From assembly GCF_000516515.1 (NCBI RefSeq), contig NZ_KI911784.1, positions 992,001-1,056,000 of the forward strand: a stretch of DNA of 64,000 nt, given 5' to 3'. Position 1 is the first letter of the stretch. The number at the start of each line of letters is the position of its first letter. Shown one piece after another: positions 18,650-27,205 of the stretch. The translations under genes and the position numbers were made by a program. The stretch comes from Chloroflexus sp. Y-396-1 (GTDB lineage: Bacteria; Chloroflexota; Chloroflexia; Chloroflexales; Chloroflexaceae). The notes beneath the pieces were generated by a model. The model did not search any database, had not been told where the DNA came from, and saw nothing but the letters and a program-made list of their open reading frames with translations.

Positions 18650-18928
18650 TTACTGTCCGCCGGCCTGCATAATGTTCTGATTGATCTGGGCTACCTGTCG
18701 CCGTAGTTCTTCAAGCGCATCGCGAATTGCGAGCAGCTTTTGATGGGTTTCTGCCCAATGGGCGCGAAATTGGGCGGCCAACCGCCCATCCCAATTGTTG
18801 GGGTCGGAGAGCACCTGCCCTTCACGGTTGAGATCGCTGATCTGCTGCAACAGTGGTCCTTGTACAATGCGCTGAAAACGCTCAATGGCTTCGCGGGCTG
18901 TGGCGGTCGAGAGTACGCGGTCGCTCAT
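18650..18928 (-). CDS. WXG100-family (EsxB/CFP-10-like) protein
   Basis: 92 residues, all-helical, with NNWDGRLAAQF in the centre: the W-x-G hairpin turn flanked by two amphipathic helices. This is the classic WXG100 size and shape. GGAGG lies 6 bases before the ATG. It is the first gene of the minus-strand locus leading to the EspG-like protein, the lipase, the second WXG100 protein and EccC. The C-terminal IMQAGGQ tail has no YxxxD/E motif. It may pair with the 109-residue protein as a heterodimer. Confidence 0.85.
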   Translation of the reverse strand: MSDRVLSTATAREAIERFQRIVQGPLLQQISDLNREGQVLSDPNNWDGRLAAQFRAHWAETHQKLLAIRDALEELRRQVAQINQNIMQAGGQ

Positions 18929-19105
18929 CTGAACCTCCTATATGTGCTGAAAAAAGGCTTGCATAAGTAAAACGCAGCAGCACGCCAAAAGATTCGGTGA
19001 ATTTGAGCACGAAATTGATCTTGTCGGCACGCCGCTCAACCCGAGCGTTTGTCTGAATGTTCGCTGCCCGTATCAAGTAGGGAGAGACGGCCATCATCTT
19101 CTCGC

Positions 19106-19215
19106 TCTGATTGAGAGGTAGGGAAGCATGAGGAGATTTGGACGCCCTCAGTGGTGCGATTGTCGGCACGGGTCTTCCGGTCTGATTGAGGGGTAGAGGA
19201 GCATGAGGAGGTTTG
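19106..19215. repeat. Two direct copies of a ~35-bp repeat, 75 bp apart
   Basis: TCTGATTGAGRGGTAG... at 19106-19140 and again at 19181-19215, both continuing to GCATGAGGAG(A/G)TTTGG. No gene is seen from 18929 to 19651; this stretch lies upstream of the type VII locus and would hold its promoter, though no clear -35/-10 pair was found. Confidence 0.55.
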
Positions 19216-19300
19216 GGATCCCACCTTTACCACTCACCATCTAACCCCTCTTTTCTTTCCGGGCAGGGAAAATGGAGAAAATCACTGACTCGTAACAATT

Positions 19301-19518
19301 CAGGTGAGACTCCATTGCAAAAAGGTGATCTTTCCACCAAAGAGACCACGGAGATCGCAGAGACTAAAGATAATTTTATCTTTCATTAAACATAGGGTTG
19401 TGAAAATTTGTTCTCACATGCGCCCAATGGTCAAAAATTATCCTTATTATTCATAAACCTTACAGGCTCTGTGTACTCTGTGTGCTCTATGGTGAGTTTT
19501 TGCATTGCACTCAGGTGA
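19301..19518. mobile_element. MITE-like element, copy 1
   Basis: A ~190-bp core (19316-19504) runs from TGCAAAAAGGTGATC to GGTGAGTTTTTGCA, with imperfect terminal inverted repeats that extend outward (GAGACTCCATTGCAAAAA against GAGTGCAATGCAAAAA). The ends carry CACAGAG/CTCTGTG runs, and the centre has an AAAGATAA-TT-TTATCTTT palindrome. A second copy at 41342-41545 is closely similar throughout. It has no coding capacity, so it would move, if at all, by a transposase in trans. Confidence 0.65.
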
Positions 19519-19589
19519 TAATTCGCGGTAATTGAAATGAACAACAAATGGAGCAGAAACAGGAAATACAACATTCCAGCGAAATAGTA

Positions 19590-19613
19590 AGGGCAGGTTT
19601 GGAAACCTGCCCT
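19590..19613. terminator. Hairpin downstream of the 100-residue hypothetical gene
   Basis: AGGGCAGGTTT and its exact complement (19590-19600 and 19603-19613) form an 11-bp stem with a minimal loop, 38 bases beyond the stop of the minus-strand gene. Variants of the GGGCAGGTTT hairpin occur at 49689 and 45595. Confidence 0.55.
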
Positions 19614-19651
19614 CTCTTTGCCGGTCAGCATAATTGTAGGGAAACGTAAGG

Positions 19652-19954
19652 TCAATTCACCTGAAACTGCTCAAAGATAGTCAAAACCTGTTTTCTGTAT
19701 TGAGGCCACACCCGCCGACCAACGAGGCCCTCGATCAGATGCTCTAAACAGACCCGGTTGCTAAAAAAGGCCTCAAGACCATCTGCGGACCGAAAGATAC
19801 GACCACGCCACGTGTGCGGATCATCGAAGAGAATATGCAACGTTTGATTAGCAATGAACAATCGATATTCCACAGGGTTTTCACTTTCACGTCGATATGT
19901 TACTATCTCCCGATCATCCATCGGACGATATGAAAAATCAGAGCATAGAAACAT
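19652..19954 (-). CDS. Hypothetical 100-residue protein
   Basis: A small soluble protein with normal amino acid composition (Phe/Arg/Glu rich, DDPHTWRGRIFRSADGLEAFF in the middle). It has no signal peptide, membrane helix or motif that I recognise. GGTGGGGG lies about 7 bases before the ATG and serves as the ribosome site. A hairpin terminator follows. It is divergent from the hydrogenase-like operon, with about 240 bases between them. Probably a real gene, function unknown. Confidence 0.6.
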   Translation of the reverse strand: MFLCSDFSYRPMDDREIVTYRRESENPVEYRLFIANQTLHILFDDPHTWRGRIFRSADGLEAFFSNRVCLEHLIEGLVGRRVWPQYRKQVLTIFEQFQVN

Positions 19955-20159
19955 TGTTATCCCCCACCTAAAATGATAAAAACACCTAGCCTGTTCACAA
20001 AACTGACAGTCTCAGGTGTTATGCGTGGCGTCGGAGGTCAGCTCGACGCATCGATACAGTAGCATGACGTCGGCAATATTTACACCCACTCCAGGTGGAT
20101 CAACGGGTGGAATCGAGGTTGGATCAGGCAATGTCGTGTATCCACCCAGGCGAGCGTGG

Positions 20160-20187
20160 TATAATGCGCCGCGGTAGGAAAAGGAGG
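20160..20187 (+). promoter_or_regulatory. Promoter -10 and ribosome site of the hydrogenase-like operon
   Basis: TATAAT at 20160-20165 and AAGGAGGG at about 20180-20187 precede the TTG at 20192 with normal spacing. This decides the unusual TTG start. No clear -35 box is seen. Confidence 0.6.
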
Positions 20188-20191
20188 GTTC

Positions 20192-21277
20192 TTGAAGTAC
20201 CAATTGACGCTCCACCCGGTAGCTGGAGCCTGGCATAGCGAGCGCTTAACACTTATAGTACGCGGCGAACGTATCGTCGATGTCGACTATCGCCCTTCGG
20301 TAGGTGATGGTACATATGCGCGTCGGCTTGTTCAGGGCGGTCCTGAAGGAGCTTTGATCGCTGCCAGCCGCGTCTGTCCCTATTGCAGTGTGGCCCATAC
20401 CTTAGCATTTTGTCTGGCAATTGAACAACTTGCCGGCGTAACGCCACCATTACGTGCTCAGGCTATACGTGTCGTGTTGGCCGAACTTGAGCGTGCTGCC
20501 TCTCACATCAACACGTTAGCAGCTTTGGCGATGGCGCTCGGCCTGAACGAGACTGCACGTCTCAGTCAGCTTGAGACCAGATTGCGATCGCTGCTCGTTA
20601 GCCTACCCAGTAACGGTAAAACCGCTTACATTCGTCCGGGTGGATTAGCCGCTCCACCCGCCGATCACACGCTGAGCGAGATTGCACAGACAGTCAATGA
20701 GCTATTACCGAAGATGGTAACAGTGGCCGAGCAGAGCATTCCGCGTCGCTCGCTGCTGGCCCGAATGGTAGACATCGGAACCCTACACACCTCTGCTGCT
20801 AGACAGTTTGGGTTAGCGGGCCCGCTGGCACGGGCCAGTGGTGTTGAAACCGATCTACGCATCCAGGCCCCCTATGCCGCATACCATGTCTTGATACCAG
20901 AGCTGGTGGTAGAAGAAGGTGGTGATGTGCATGCTCGCGTGGTCGTCTTGTTGCTCGAAGCGATAGAAGCATTACGCCTAGTTTCACGCTGGTTGCAGAA
21001 TTTGCCAATCGGTGCGGTATATGAAGAGGTTGCACTGCAAGCCGGTGAAGCTATCGTAACGGTTGAAGCACCACGAGGGCCGTTGCGCTATACTGTGTGC
21101 AGTGATGGCCAGCAGTTGACAGAAGTGCAGATTGGAATCGGGCCGCAACTTGATCGGCTGTTGGCTCGATCGTTATTGCAACATGCTGCGGTTGACGATG
21201 CACTGCTGATCGCAATTTCGACCGATCCCTGTACCGCATGTTGGCAGGCAGCTACATACGTGATCGGCCGCAGTTAG
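20192..21277 (+). CDS. [NiFe]-hydrogenase-type large subunit (group 4/NuoD-like)
   Basis: 361 residues from a TTG start fixed by AAGGAGGG. The N-terminal motif RVCPYC...H (Cys62, Cys65, His69) and C-terminal motif DPCTAC (Cys347, Cys350) match the L1 and L2 nickel-ligand motifs of [NiFe]-hydrogenases; NuoD of complex I lacks these cysteines. The length is close to the large subunit of Ech-type hydrogenases. Only 11 residues follow the last cysteine, consistent with group 4 enzymes that need little or no C-terminal cleavage. It probably sits on the cytoplasmic face of the membrane module encoded next. No small subunit gene adjoins it, so the activity is uncertain. Confidence 0.75.
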   Translation: MKYQLTLHPVAGAWHSERLTLIVRGERIVDVDYRPSVGDGTYARRLVQGGPEGALIAASRVCPYCSVAHTLAFCLAIEQLAGVTPPLRAQAIRVVLAELERAASHINTLAALAMALGLNETARLSQLETRLRSLLVSLPSNGKTAYIRPGGLAAPPADHTLSEIAQTVNELLPKMVTVAEQSIPRRSLLARMVDIGTLHTSAARQFGLAGPLARASGVETDLRIQAPYAAYHVLIPELVVEEGGDVHARVVVLLLEAIEALRLVSRWLQNLPIGAVYEEVALQAGEAIVTVEAPRGPLRYTVCSDGQQLTEVQIGIGPQLDRLLARSLLQHAAVDDALLIAISTDPCTACWQAATYVIGRS

Positions 21278-21376
21278 TTTAGAATTGGTAAGTGTACAAT
21301 AACGACACACAGGATAACGAGACGATGAGGATCCGTACCATTCCATAGTGCTGGGCGATTGTAGGATCGAGGACGC

Positions 21377-23080
21377 ATGGGTCTTACCACTGGTTTTATC
21401 GGCTTACTCACTGGAGCTGCGTTCTGCTTCAGTCTGGCGCAGATCGGCATCACCCGCCGATTAGCATTCTTGGCCGCGCTGGTTACCGGTCTGGCAATGA
21501 TAGGTGTTGTTATCAACCCGATAACGGTAACACCGCCAGAACCATTCTTAACTATCGGTGCGGTGCCGGTCGTATTACCAACTCCACCCGATCTCAGTGA
21601 ACGAGTGTTTGCGATAGCACTTTTGTTTGCTGGGACGATTGGCTTCCTTGCCTTAGCACTGAGCGTCCCGGCAGACGCAGAAGGATTCGGTGCGCTTTTC
21701 GGGTGGTTGCTGCTTGCGCTGAGTGCGGCATTACTTAGCTTGACAGTCCCCCCGCTCAGTTTTCTGACGCCGCTAAGTTGGGCAGTAGCTGTGATTGCCA
21801 CTCATGGGGCGTTGATAGCATCTGGGGTTGATCCGGAACCAAACCAATTACCGCCTCATTTGGTTGGTGGCGGAATAGCCGTAGTGACCATTACCGGCCT
21901 GGTAACATCCACTGCACTCCTACCAACCGACGCCTTACCGCCAACTGCGTTGATCGGCTTAACCCTGCTTGGCGCCCTGGCACTAGCAGGTGCGCCACCG
22001 TTTCACGGGGCACGGCGAGCCTTTGTTGCTGCTCCAGCTCTCATCGGTGCTCTTGGGGCTGGTCTGATATTACCGACCATTGGTTTAGGATTTATTGTAC
22101 GTGTCCTCCCCCAATTACCGCCTTTGCCAACACCAACCGGTCACATCCTGGTCGCCATCGGCACCTTTGGGGCACTGGGAGCAGCCTTTGGCGCACTCAA
22201 CGCTGCCTCTGGGCGCGAACTGGTAGGGTGGCAGGGAGCATTGCAAGCTGGGGTTATCCTCTGTGCGGCTGCTCTCAACGATCCGCTAGCCAGTCTGGCA
22301 GCATCGGCACTGTTTCTAGCCTTACAATTGCATGCCATTGCCGGTGGGCTCGTGGGAGCAGCTATCGAACGTCAACAAGGCTCTGATCTCCTCGATGGGA
22401 CGCAACCCACTGTCCGGCTACCGCTGATCGGCTTCCTTTGGGTTGTTACAACAGCAATCGCGACCGGTCTCCCGTTCGGCTGGAGCTTTTGGGGTTGGCG
22501 TTGGCTGTTCGAAGCAGCAACCACCGATTATGTATGGGTAATAGGCACGTTACTTGCGGCTGCTGTATTAGGGTTTGCCGGCGGATTACCACTCCTCTTT
22601 CGTTGCTGGCAAGGTCGGCAGACAACGACCAGATTCTGGCCAGAAGGATGGTTAGGATCACTTATCCTTGCCCCGTTGATACTGATCGGCTTTGTGCCAT
22701 GGCTAGCGTGGCCTCTCTGGTTGAGCTGGACACCATTTGCGCCGCCTACCCTCCCTGCCGAACCATTTGCCTGGCCGTTGATCGGGCTGGCAGTGTTGTT
22801 GAGTGTGGTATGTTGGCTGTTGCTGCGCCAAGACAATCCGTATCAGACGACCCGCGTCGTAGAAGACCCTGCGGTAACCCCGACCTGGCAGGGAATGGGG
22901 GAACTATTATACGGTCTTAGTGAGGTAGCTGACGCCCGCACAACCCTGCGACTGCTTAGTTGGGTACTTGATTGGGTAGCCAGTCTGTTCCATACCGGCA
23001 TGATCATCTTCGAGCAGCGATACTATCTCTTCGGCGTCATGGTCGCACTGTTGGCGATTCTGATTCTGATGGCACAGTAG
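21377..23080 (+). CDS. Antiporter-like membrane subunit (NuoL/M/N or HyfB-like)
   Basis: 567 residues with about 14-16 transmembrane helices. Diagnostic stretches are GAPPFHGARRAF (the family's PPF-G-F loop) and ELVGWQGALQAGVIL, which matches the LLAYSSI-H-G segment of proton-pumping complex I subunits, although the usual Ser/His residues there are altered. It should form part of the ion-translocating arm. GAGGA precedes the ATG. The 99-base gap after the large subunit has no gene. Divergent from standard NuoL/M/N. Confidence 0.7.
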   Translation: MGLTTGFIGLLTGAAFCFSLAQIGITRRLAFLAALVTGLAMIGVVINPITVTPPEPFLTIGAVPVVLPTPPDLSERVFAIALLFAGTIGFLALALSVPADAEGFGALFGWLLLALSAALLSLTVPPLSFLTPLSWAVAVIATHGALIASGVDPEPNQLPPHLVGGGIAVVTITGLVTSTALLPTDALPPTALIGLTLLGALALAGAPPFHGARRAFVAAPALIGALGAGLILPTIGLGFIVRVLPQLPPLPTPTGHILVAIGTFGALGAAFGALNAASGRELVGWQGALQAGVILCAAALNDPLASLAASALFLALQLHAIAGGLVGAAIERQQGSDLLDGTQPTVRLPLIGFLWVVTTAIATGLPFGWSFWGWRWLFEAATTDYVWVIGTLLAAAVLGFAGGLPLLFRCWQGRQTTTRFWPEGWLGSLILAPLILIGFVPWLAWPLWLSWTPFAPPTLPAEPFAWPLIGLAVLLSVVCWLLLRQDNPYQTTRVVEDPAVTPTWQGMGELLYGLSEVADARTTLRLLSWVLDWVASLFHTGMIIFEQRYYLFGVMVALLAILILMAQ

Positions 23081-23097
23081 CTCAAGGACCATCTTCT

Positions 23098-23820
23098 ATG
23101 AGCATTGATCTCTGGATTATCCTTATCGCAATCTCGGCTGGTGGTATCTTACTATTGCGCGACTGGCGATCAACCATCGGCTTGCTTATGCTGAATTATA
23201 TTGCATTAGCGTTCTTGCTCAATGAACAGCCCTTCGTTCCTGCTGACATCGCGCAATTCAACTTCAGCTCGTTAGCGTTGATCAAGATCATCATCGGCGT
23301 CTGCACAGCGCTTATTCTCGGTGTGACGGCGTTAACCTTTTCGCGTGACTACGGACTAGAAGATCTTGATGAGTTTGGGCAAGCTGAACTTCGTCGGGCA
23401 CTGCGGGCGGCTGTTCGTCAACGTTCGGCAGAAACATCACGGTTGAATGACTACATCTTGCCGTTTTGGTCGGGCATCGCCGGACTGGTTGCCAGTCTTA
23501 TGCTTCCAATCATCTATCCCATTGCCCCCAGTCCAGGCCTTGATTTTGCCTGGTATTGGCTGGTGCTCAGTGGTGTGCTGGCGATGGCAACTGCCGGTGA
23601 TGTGTTAAAAATTGGACTGGGCATGCTGCTCTGCACAAGCGGGATTGATCTCTTGTATAGTGCGGTGATCAGTTCGCCAACGGCAAGCGGCTTAAAGATT
23701 ATGCCGCTCTTACTGCTCAGTGTGGTACAAATCTTGTTAGCCCTGGCCATTGCCTATCTGGCCGGCTTGGTATATGGGCGGTTAAAGACGCTCGCCATTA
23801 GTGAGCTATACCGCGGATAA
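23098..23820 (+). CDS. HyfE-like (NuoJ/K-type) membrane subunit
   Basis: 240 residues from the ATG at 23098, which follows the previous stop codon by 17 bases and has AAGGA upstream; a longer frame from 22972 would overlap that gene. There are seven or so hydrophobic helices, the first being LWIILIAISAGGILLL, and a charged loop (DYGLEDLDEFGQAELRR). Order in the operon, size and helix pattern fit the HyfE/NuoK-type subunit of group 4 hydrogenases. Assignment is mainly by context. Confidence 0.5.
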   Translation: MSIDLWIILIAISAGGILLLRDWRSTIGLLMLNYIALAFLLNEQPFVPADIAQFNFSSLALIKIIIGVCTALILGVTALTFSRDYGLEDLDEFGQAELRRALRAAVRQRSAETSRLNDYILPFWSGIAGLVASLMLPIIYPIAPSPGLDFAWYWLVLSGVLAMATAGDVLKIGLGMLLCTSGIDLLYSAVISSPTASGLKIMPLLLLSVVQILLALAIAYLAGLVYGRLKTLAISELYRG

Positions 23821-23822
23821 AT

Positions 23823-25274
23823 ATGCTGTACCTGTTACTCATCTTTTTTCCGATTAGCATGGCGTTTAGCATCTTTCTGCTACGCCGTTTACCGCGCATC
23901 GCCGTAAGCCTAGCGATCGGGACGCTCGTCATTGAACTGTTCCTCGCCATGCAGGTACGAGTCGATGATCCAATACGAGTGTTAGGAGTTACCCTCCTCC
24001 TCAGCCCGCTGCATCAAATTTTTCTGTTTCTCTTTCTGGGAATTGGGATTGTTACCCTTATTGCCGCCTTATTGTTTCCCCACGGCGAAAATTTTAGCGC
24101 TACTGGGCTACTGATCATCGCGCAGACGGTTGCCATTCTGGTTATGCAAGACTCGTTTGTCACGGCCTTGGTGTTAGTGGCGATGGGACTTACTGCGGTG
24201 CTCGCAATCGTTGATCTCCCGGTCGGAGCTGGTGTGCTGATCAGCCGACAAACATTGGTCACGGCCCTAAAGTATCTGGTGTTGATGGTTATTGCTGGCC
24301 TCCTGCTCTACGCGGCATACGTACTAACCGATATTTTTCGACCAGGTGAATTGCCTGGTCGCATTTCACCAGCTCGATTCATTTTAGCCTTGCTGGCGGC
24401 CGGTTTTGCTTTGCGTATGGCGCTTACCCCGTTTCATACCTGGCTGGTTGATCTGGTAGGATACGTCGGGTCACTGGCCGCAGTGTTAATTATTGCGCTT
24501 CCTATTCCCGCGAGCTTGCTGGTCTTTTTACTAACGCTCCAAAGTTTCCCCACCCTCATCTTCGAGGGGGGACAGGCCCTCGATGTGCTGCGGATTGGGG
24601 CCGCGGTAAGTGCGTTACTGGCTGCCGCTCTTGCCCTCACTGCATCCACCCTACGACAACGAATTGCTTACCTGATCACCAGTCATTGCGGTATCATATT
24701 CTATAGTTTCGCCTCATTGTCGTTGGCCGGTCTAAGTGGGGCAATGTTCGGTGTGATCAATCTTGCGCTGGCCGTAACGACGGTTTTGATCAGTCTGGAA
24801 ATGATCGAATATCCGACCGGGGGACATTCTGAGTCAGCGCATGCTGATGTACTTTGGCGGCGACCAATTGCTGGCACTGGGTTATTGGGTGGTGGGCTAG
24901 CGCTCATCGGATGGCTACCATCGCCAGGTGGTACAAGTTATCTGCTGACGCTTCAGGCTGCAGCAGAAGCCGGTTGGGGAGAACTATCCGTTCTGCTGAT
25001 AGCAATGATACTGGCAACCCTGGCGCTTGTCCAATTGGCGGTGCAATACCTGATTGGACCACGTACCAGAACACCCGTTCCTGAACCGTTGCTGCTTGGC
25101 GAAACGGAGGTAGATCGCCCTCCCCCGATGCGGCTCCCACGTGAACCATTGGGCGCAAGTTGGCTAGTCGGGAGTTTGCTGGTAACAATGCTGGTAATCG
25201 GTATCTTCCCCAACATCTTGTTGCCAACGATTGAGGCAGCGGTACGCAGTCTGGCAGCAATCAGCGCTATGTAA
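23823..25274 (+). CDS. Antiporter-like membrane subunit (NuoN/HyfF-like)
   Basis: 483 residues with about 13 transmembrane helices. It has MALTPFHTWLVDLVGY, equivalent to the PFH-WLPDA-H helix of complex I antiporter subunits, and TLRQRIAYLITSHCGIIF, equivalent to the D-KR-LAYSSISH-G helix. It starts 2 bases after the preceding stop codon. With the 567-residue subunit it gives two antiporter-like channels, as in Hyf-type complexes. Confidence 0.75.
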   Translation: MLYLLLIFFPISMAFSIFLLRRLPRIAVSLAIGTLVIELFLAMQVRVDDPIRVLGVTLLLSPLHQIFLFLFLGIGIVTLIAALLFPHGENFSATGLLIIAQTVAILVMQDSFVTALVLVAMGLTAVLAIVDLPVGAGVLISRQTLVTALKYLVLMVIAGLLLYAAYVLTDIFRPGELPGRISPARFILALLAAGFALRMALTPFHTWLVDLVGYVGSLAAVLIIALPIPASLLVFLLTLQSFPTLIFEGGQALDVLRIGAAVSALLAAALALTASTLRQRIAYLITSHCGIIFYSFASLSLAGLSGAMFGVINLALAVTTVLISLEMIEYPTGGHSESAHADVLWRRPIAGTGLLGGGLALIGWLPSPGGTSYLLTLQAAAEAGWGELSVLLIAMILATLALVQLAVQYLIGPRTRTPVPEPLLLGETEVDRPPPMRLPREPLGASWLVGSLLVTMLVIGIFPNILLPTIEAAVRSLAAISAM

Positions 25275-25305
25275 TACAGATTGGCAGAAGGGACCTGCAA
25301 CGGGC

Positions 25306-26118
25306 ATGATAATGGCAGGATTGGTCGCATTGCTAATATATCCGGGCGGATTACTTGCTATCGGCTTGAGCATGAGTTATCGGTTGCTCTCTGATCGGCC
25401 ATTGCCAATTCAGGGCGTGTTGCGATTCCCACTTGACCTGATAGGCGGACTGGTATGGGCTTCGGTGGTGCTAGTTGCTGGCGGGTTAGTCTGTTTGCCA
25501 TGGCCATGGCACCCGTGGCCGGTACCGTTTGGCTGGCTGAGCGCATGGGTACTGCTCGAATCAGCCGCATGGTTACCGTTTTTACCGGCATTGCTGGCGG
25601 GTACTCCCCATCTTGTACGGGCGGCTGTACGTGAAGCACAGATCAGTATGTTAGGCCGAGCCATTCTTTGGGGGGCGGTTGCAACCGGTCTGACGCTCGC
25701 CGACGAGATAAGCGGATGGTCAAGTATCGGTCATGGGCTTGTCTTGCTCAGCACATTGTTGAGCTTACCAGCCGCTATCAACTGGGGACCATTTGGACCA
25801 GAACCATCGTTAGAACCGCAAGGAATTACTGCCGGGCTGGCAACTCGTTTGGCGTGGGAACTTACGTTTGCCCGCGACACAGTGGCGGCGGCGTTGATTG
25901 CTACGAGCTGGCTAGGAAGTTTACCAATCGCATTGTTCCCACCCTGGCTCGGATTACTTGCAATTGGTGGGGGAAGCGCTGGAACCGCGCTCGTATTACG
26001 CTGGTTACGAGGCCGCTTACCACGCCTGAGTGTACCATCAGCCCTCCGAACGACGCTGATTAGCGCCGGCAGCCTGGCATTACTGGCGTTGATCGTATCT
26101 GCCCTGGGACAAAGATAA
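25306..26118 (+). CDS. NuoH/HyfC-like membrane anchor subunit
   Basis: 270 residues from the ATG at 25306; a longer frame from 25231 would overlap the previous gene. There are eight or so hydrophobic helices. The loops REAQISMLGR and RLAWELTFARD lie where NuoH/HycD-type proteins carry conserved charged loops facing the catalytic subunits. It would link the large subunit to the membrane arm. Similarity is diffuse, so the call leans on operon position. Confidence 0.55.
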   Translation: MIMAGLVALLIYPGGLLAIGLSMSYRLLSDRPLPIQGVLRFPLDLIGGLVWASVVLVAGGLVCLPWPWHPWPVPFGWLSAWVLLESAAWLPFLPALLAGTPHLVRAAVREAQISMLGRAILWGAVATGLTLADEISGWSSIGHGLVLLSTLLSLPAAINWGPFGPEPSLEPQGITAGLATRLAWELTFARDTVAAALIATSWLGSLPIALFPPWLGLLAIGGGSAGTALVLRWLRGRLPRLSVPSALRTTLISAGSLALLALIVSALGQR

Positions 26119-26146
26119 TTACTTCGATTTTCTGGAGAGCAGCGCC

Positions 26147-27205
26147 ATGACCGATGTGATTCTTGTTGATGGACTTACCAAACGTTACGGTCATGTATCG
26201 GTCTTGCGCGGTGTCAATCTGCGCGTAACTGCGGGTGAAGTTTATGGCTTGCTCGGCCCGAATGGCGCCGGGAAGTCAACGCTCATCCACTTGCTGCTCG
26301 GCTTTCTCCACCCTGATAGCGGACGCATCCGTATCCTGGGCAGTGCCGATCTGGAAACACAGCGCCGTTTAATCGGCTACGTACCAGAACGTCAACGTTA
26401 TCACAGCTTGTGTACACCTCGTGAATATCTCACCTTCCTCGGTCGTTGTGATGGGATTCCTGAGACACAATTACGGCAACGAATCGACGAATTATTGAAA
26501 CTGACCGGATTAACAGATGTTGCCCATAGGTATCTTCGTACTTTCTCAAGAGGAATGCTTCAGCGTCTGGGAATTGCACAGGCGCTCTTGACCGATCCCG
26601 ATCTGTTGCTGATCGATGAACCGACAAGCGGGTTAGACCTCGATGGTCAGCAAGAGTTGCTTCTGCTCCTTAACGATGTCCGACAGCGTGGTCATACAGT
26701 CTTCCTCTGCACACACCGGTTGGCCGAGGTTGAATATCTCTGCGACCGGGTAGGTATCTTAACCAACGGCCACATTGCGTTAGAGGTCAACGTGGCCGAA
26801 GTGCGACAAATGGCCGGAAGTGTCACTGTGCAGACCGGACCACTTGATTTACCGTTGCGGCAACGGCTTGAGATGATTGGACGAGAAGTTACCTGTGATG
26901 AGCAGAGTGTGGTAATTAACCCACATACCCCTGAGTTACAAGCCAGGGTTTTGCAAATATTAATCGAGGCCAACGTACCAATTCATGCATTGGAACCGCA
27001 AACGAGCCGACTGGCCCAAATCTACATGCGAACAGTACGCGGTGAGGCGGTTGACAATCTGCTTGTTTCCAGACAACCTACGCTGCAAGTATTGTTGCGC
27101 GATGCGATCCCACCAACACCAATCGACGAGGTTGATCCTCTGTTGAAGCGATTACTGCAACGCCAAGACACCAACCCAACAGATCAGAAGGATGGCAGTC
27201 AATGA
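26147..27205 (+). CDS. ABC transporter ATP-binding protein
   Basis: 352 residues. Walker A is LLGPNGAGKST, the signature is FSRGMLQRLG, Walker B is LLLIDEPTSGLD, and an H-loop follows in FLCTHRLAEV. A C-terminal extension of ~120 residues is typical of the ABC-2 (drug/natriuretic exporter) ATPases. GGAGAG stands 7 bases before the ATG. It follows the hydrogenase-like operon by 28 bases on the same strand, so it may be co-transcribed. It overlaps the permease gene by 4 bases (ATGA). Confidence 0.93.
   Translation: MTDVILVDGLTKRYGHVSVLRGVNLRVTAGEVYGLLGPNGAGKSTLIHLLLGFLHPDSGRIRILGSADLETQRRLIGYVPERQRYHSLCTPREYLTFLGRCDGIPETQLRQRIDELLKLTGLTDVAHRYLRTFSRGMLQRLGIAQALLTDPDLLLIDEPTSGLDLDGQQELLLLLNDVRQRGHTVFLCTHRLAEVEYLCDRVGILTNGHIALEVNVAEVRQMAGSVTVQTGPLDLPLRQRLEMIGREVTCDEQSVVINPHTPELQARVLQILIEANVPIHALEPQTSRLAQIYMRTVRGEAVDNLLVSRQPTLQVLLRDAIPPTPIDEVDPLLKRLLQRQDTNPTDQKDGSQ

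Noticed and set aside
22972-23097. N-terminal extension of the HyfE-like protein
   Set aside because: It would overlap the preceding subunit's coding region; the ATG at 23098 follows that gene's stop codon with an AAGGA site.
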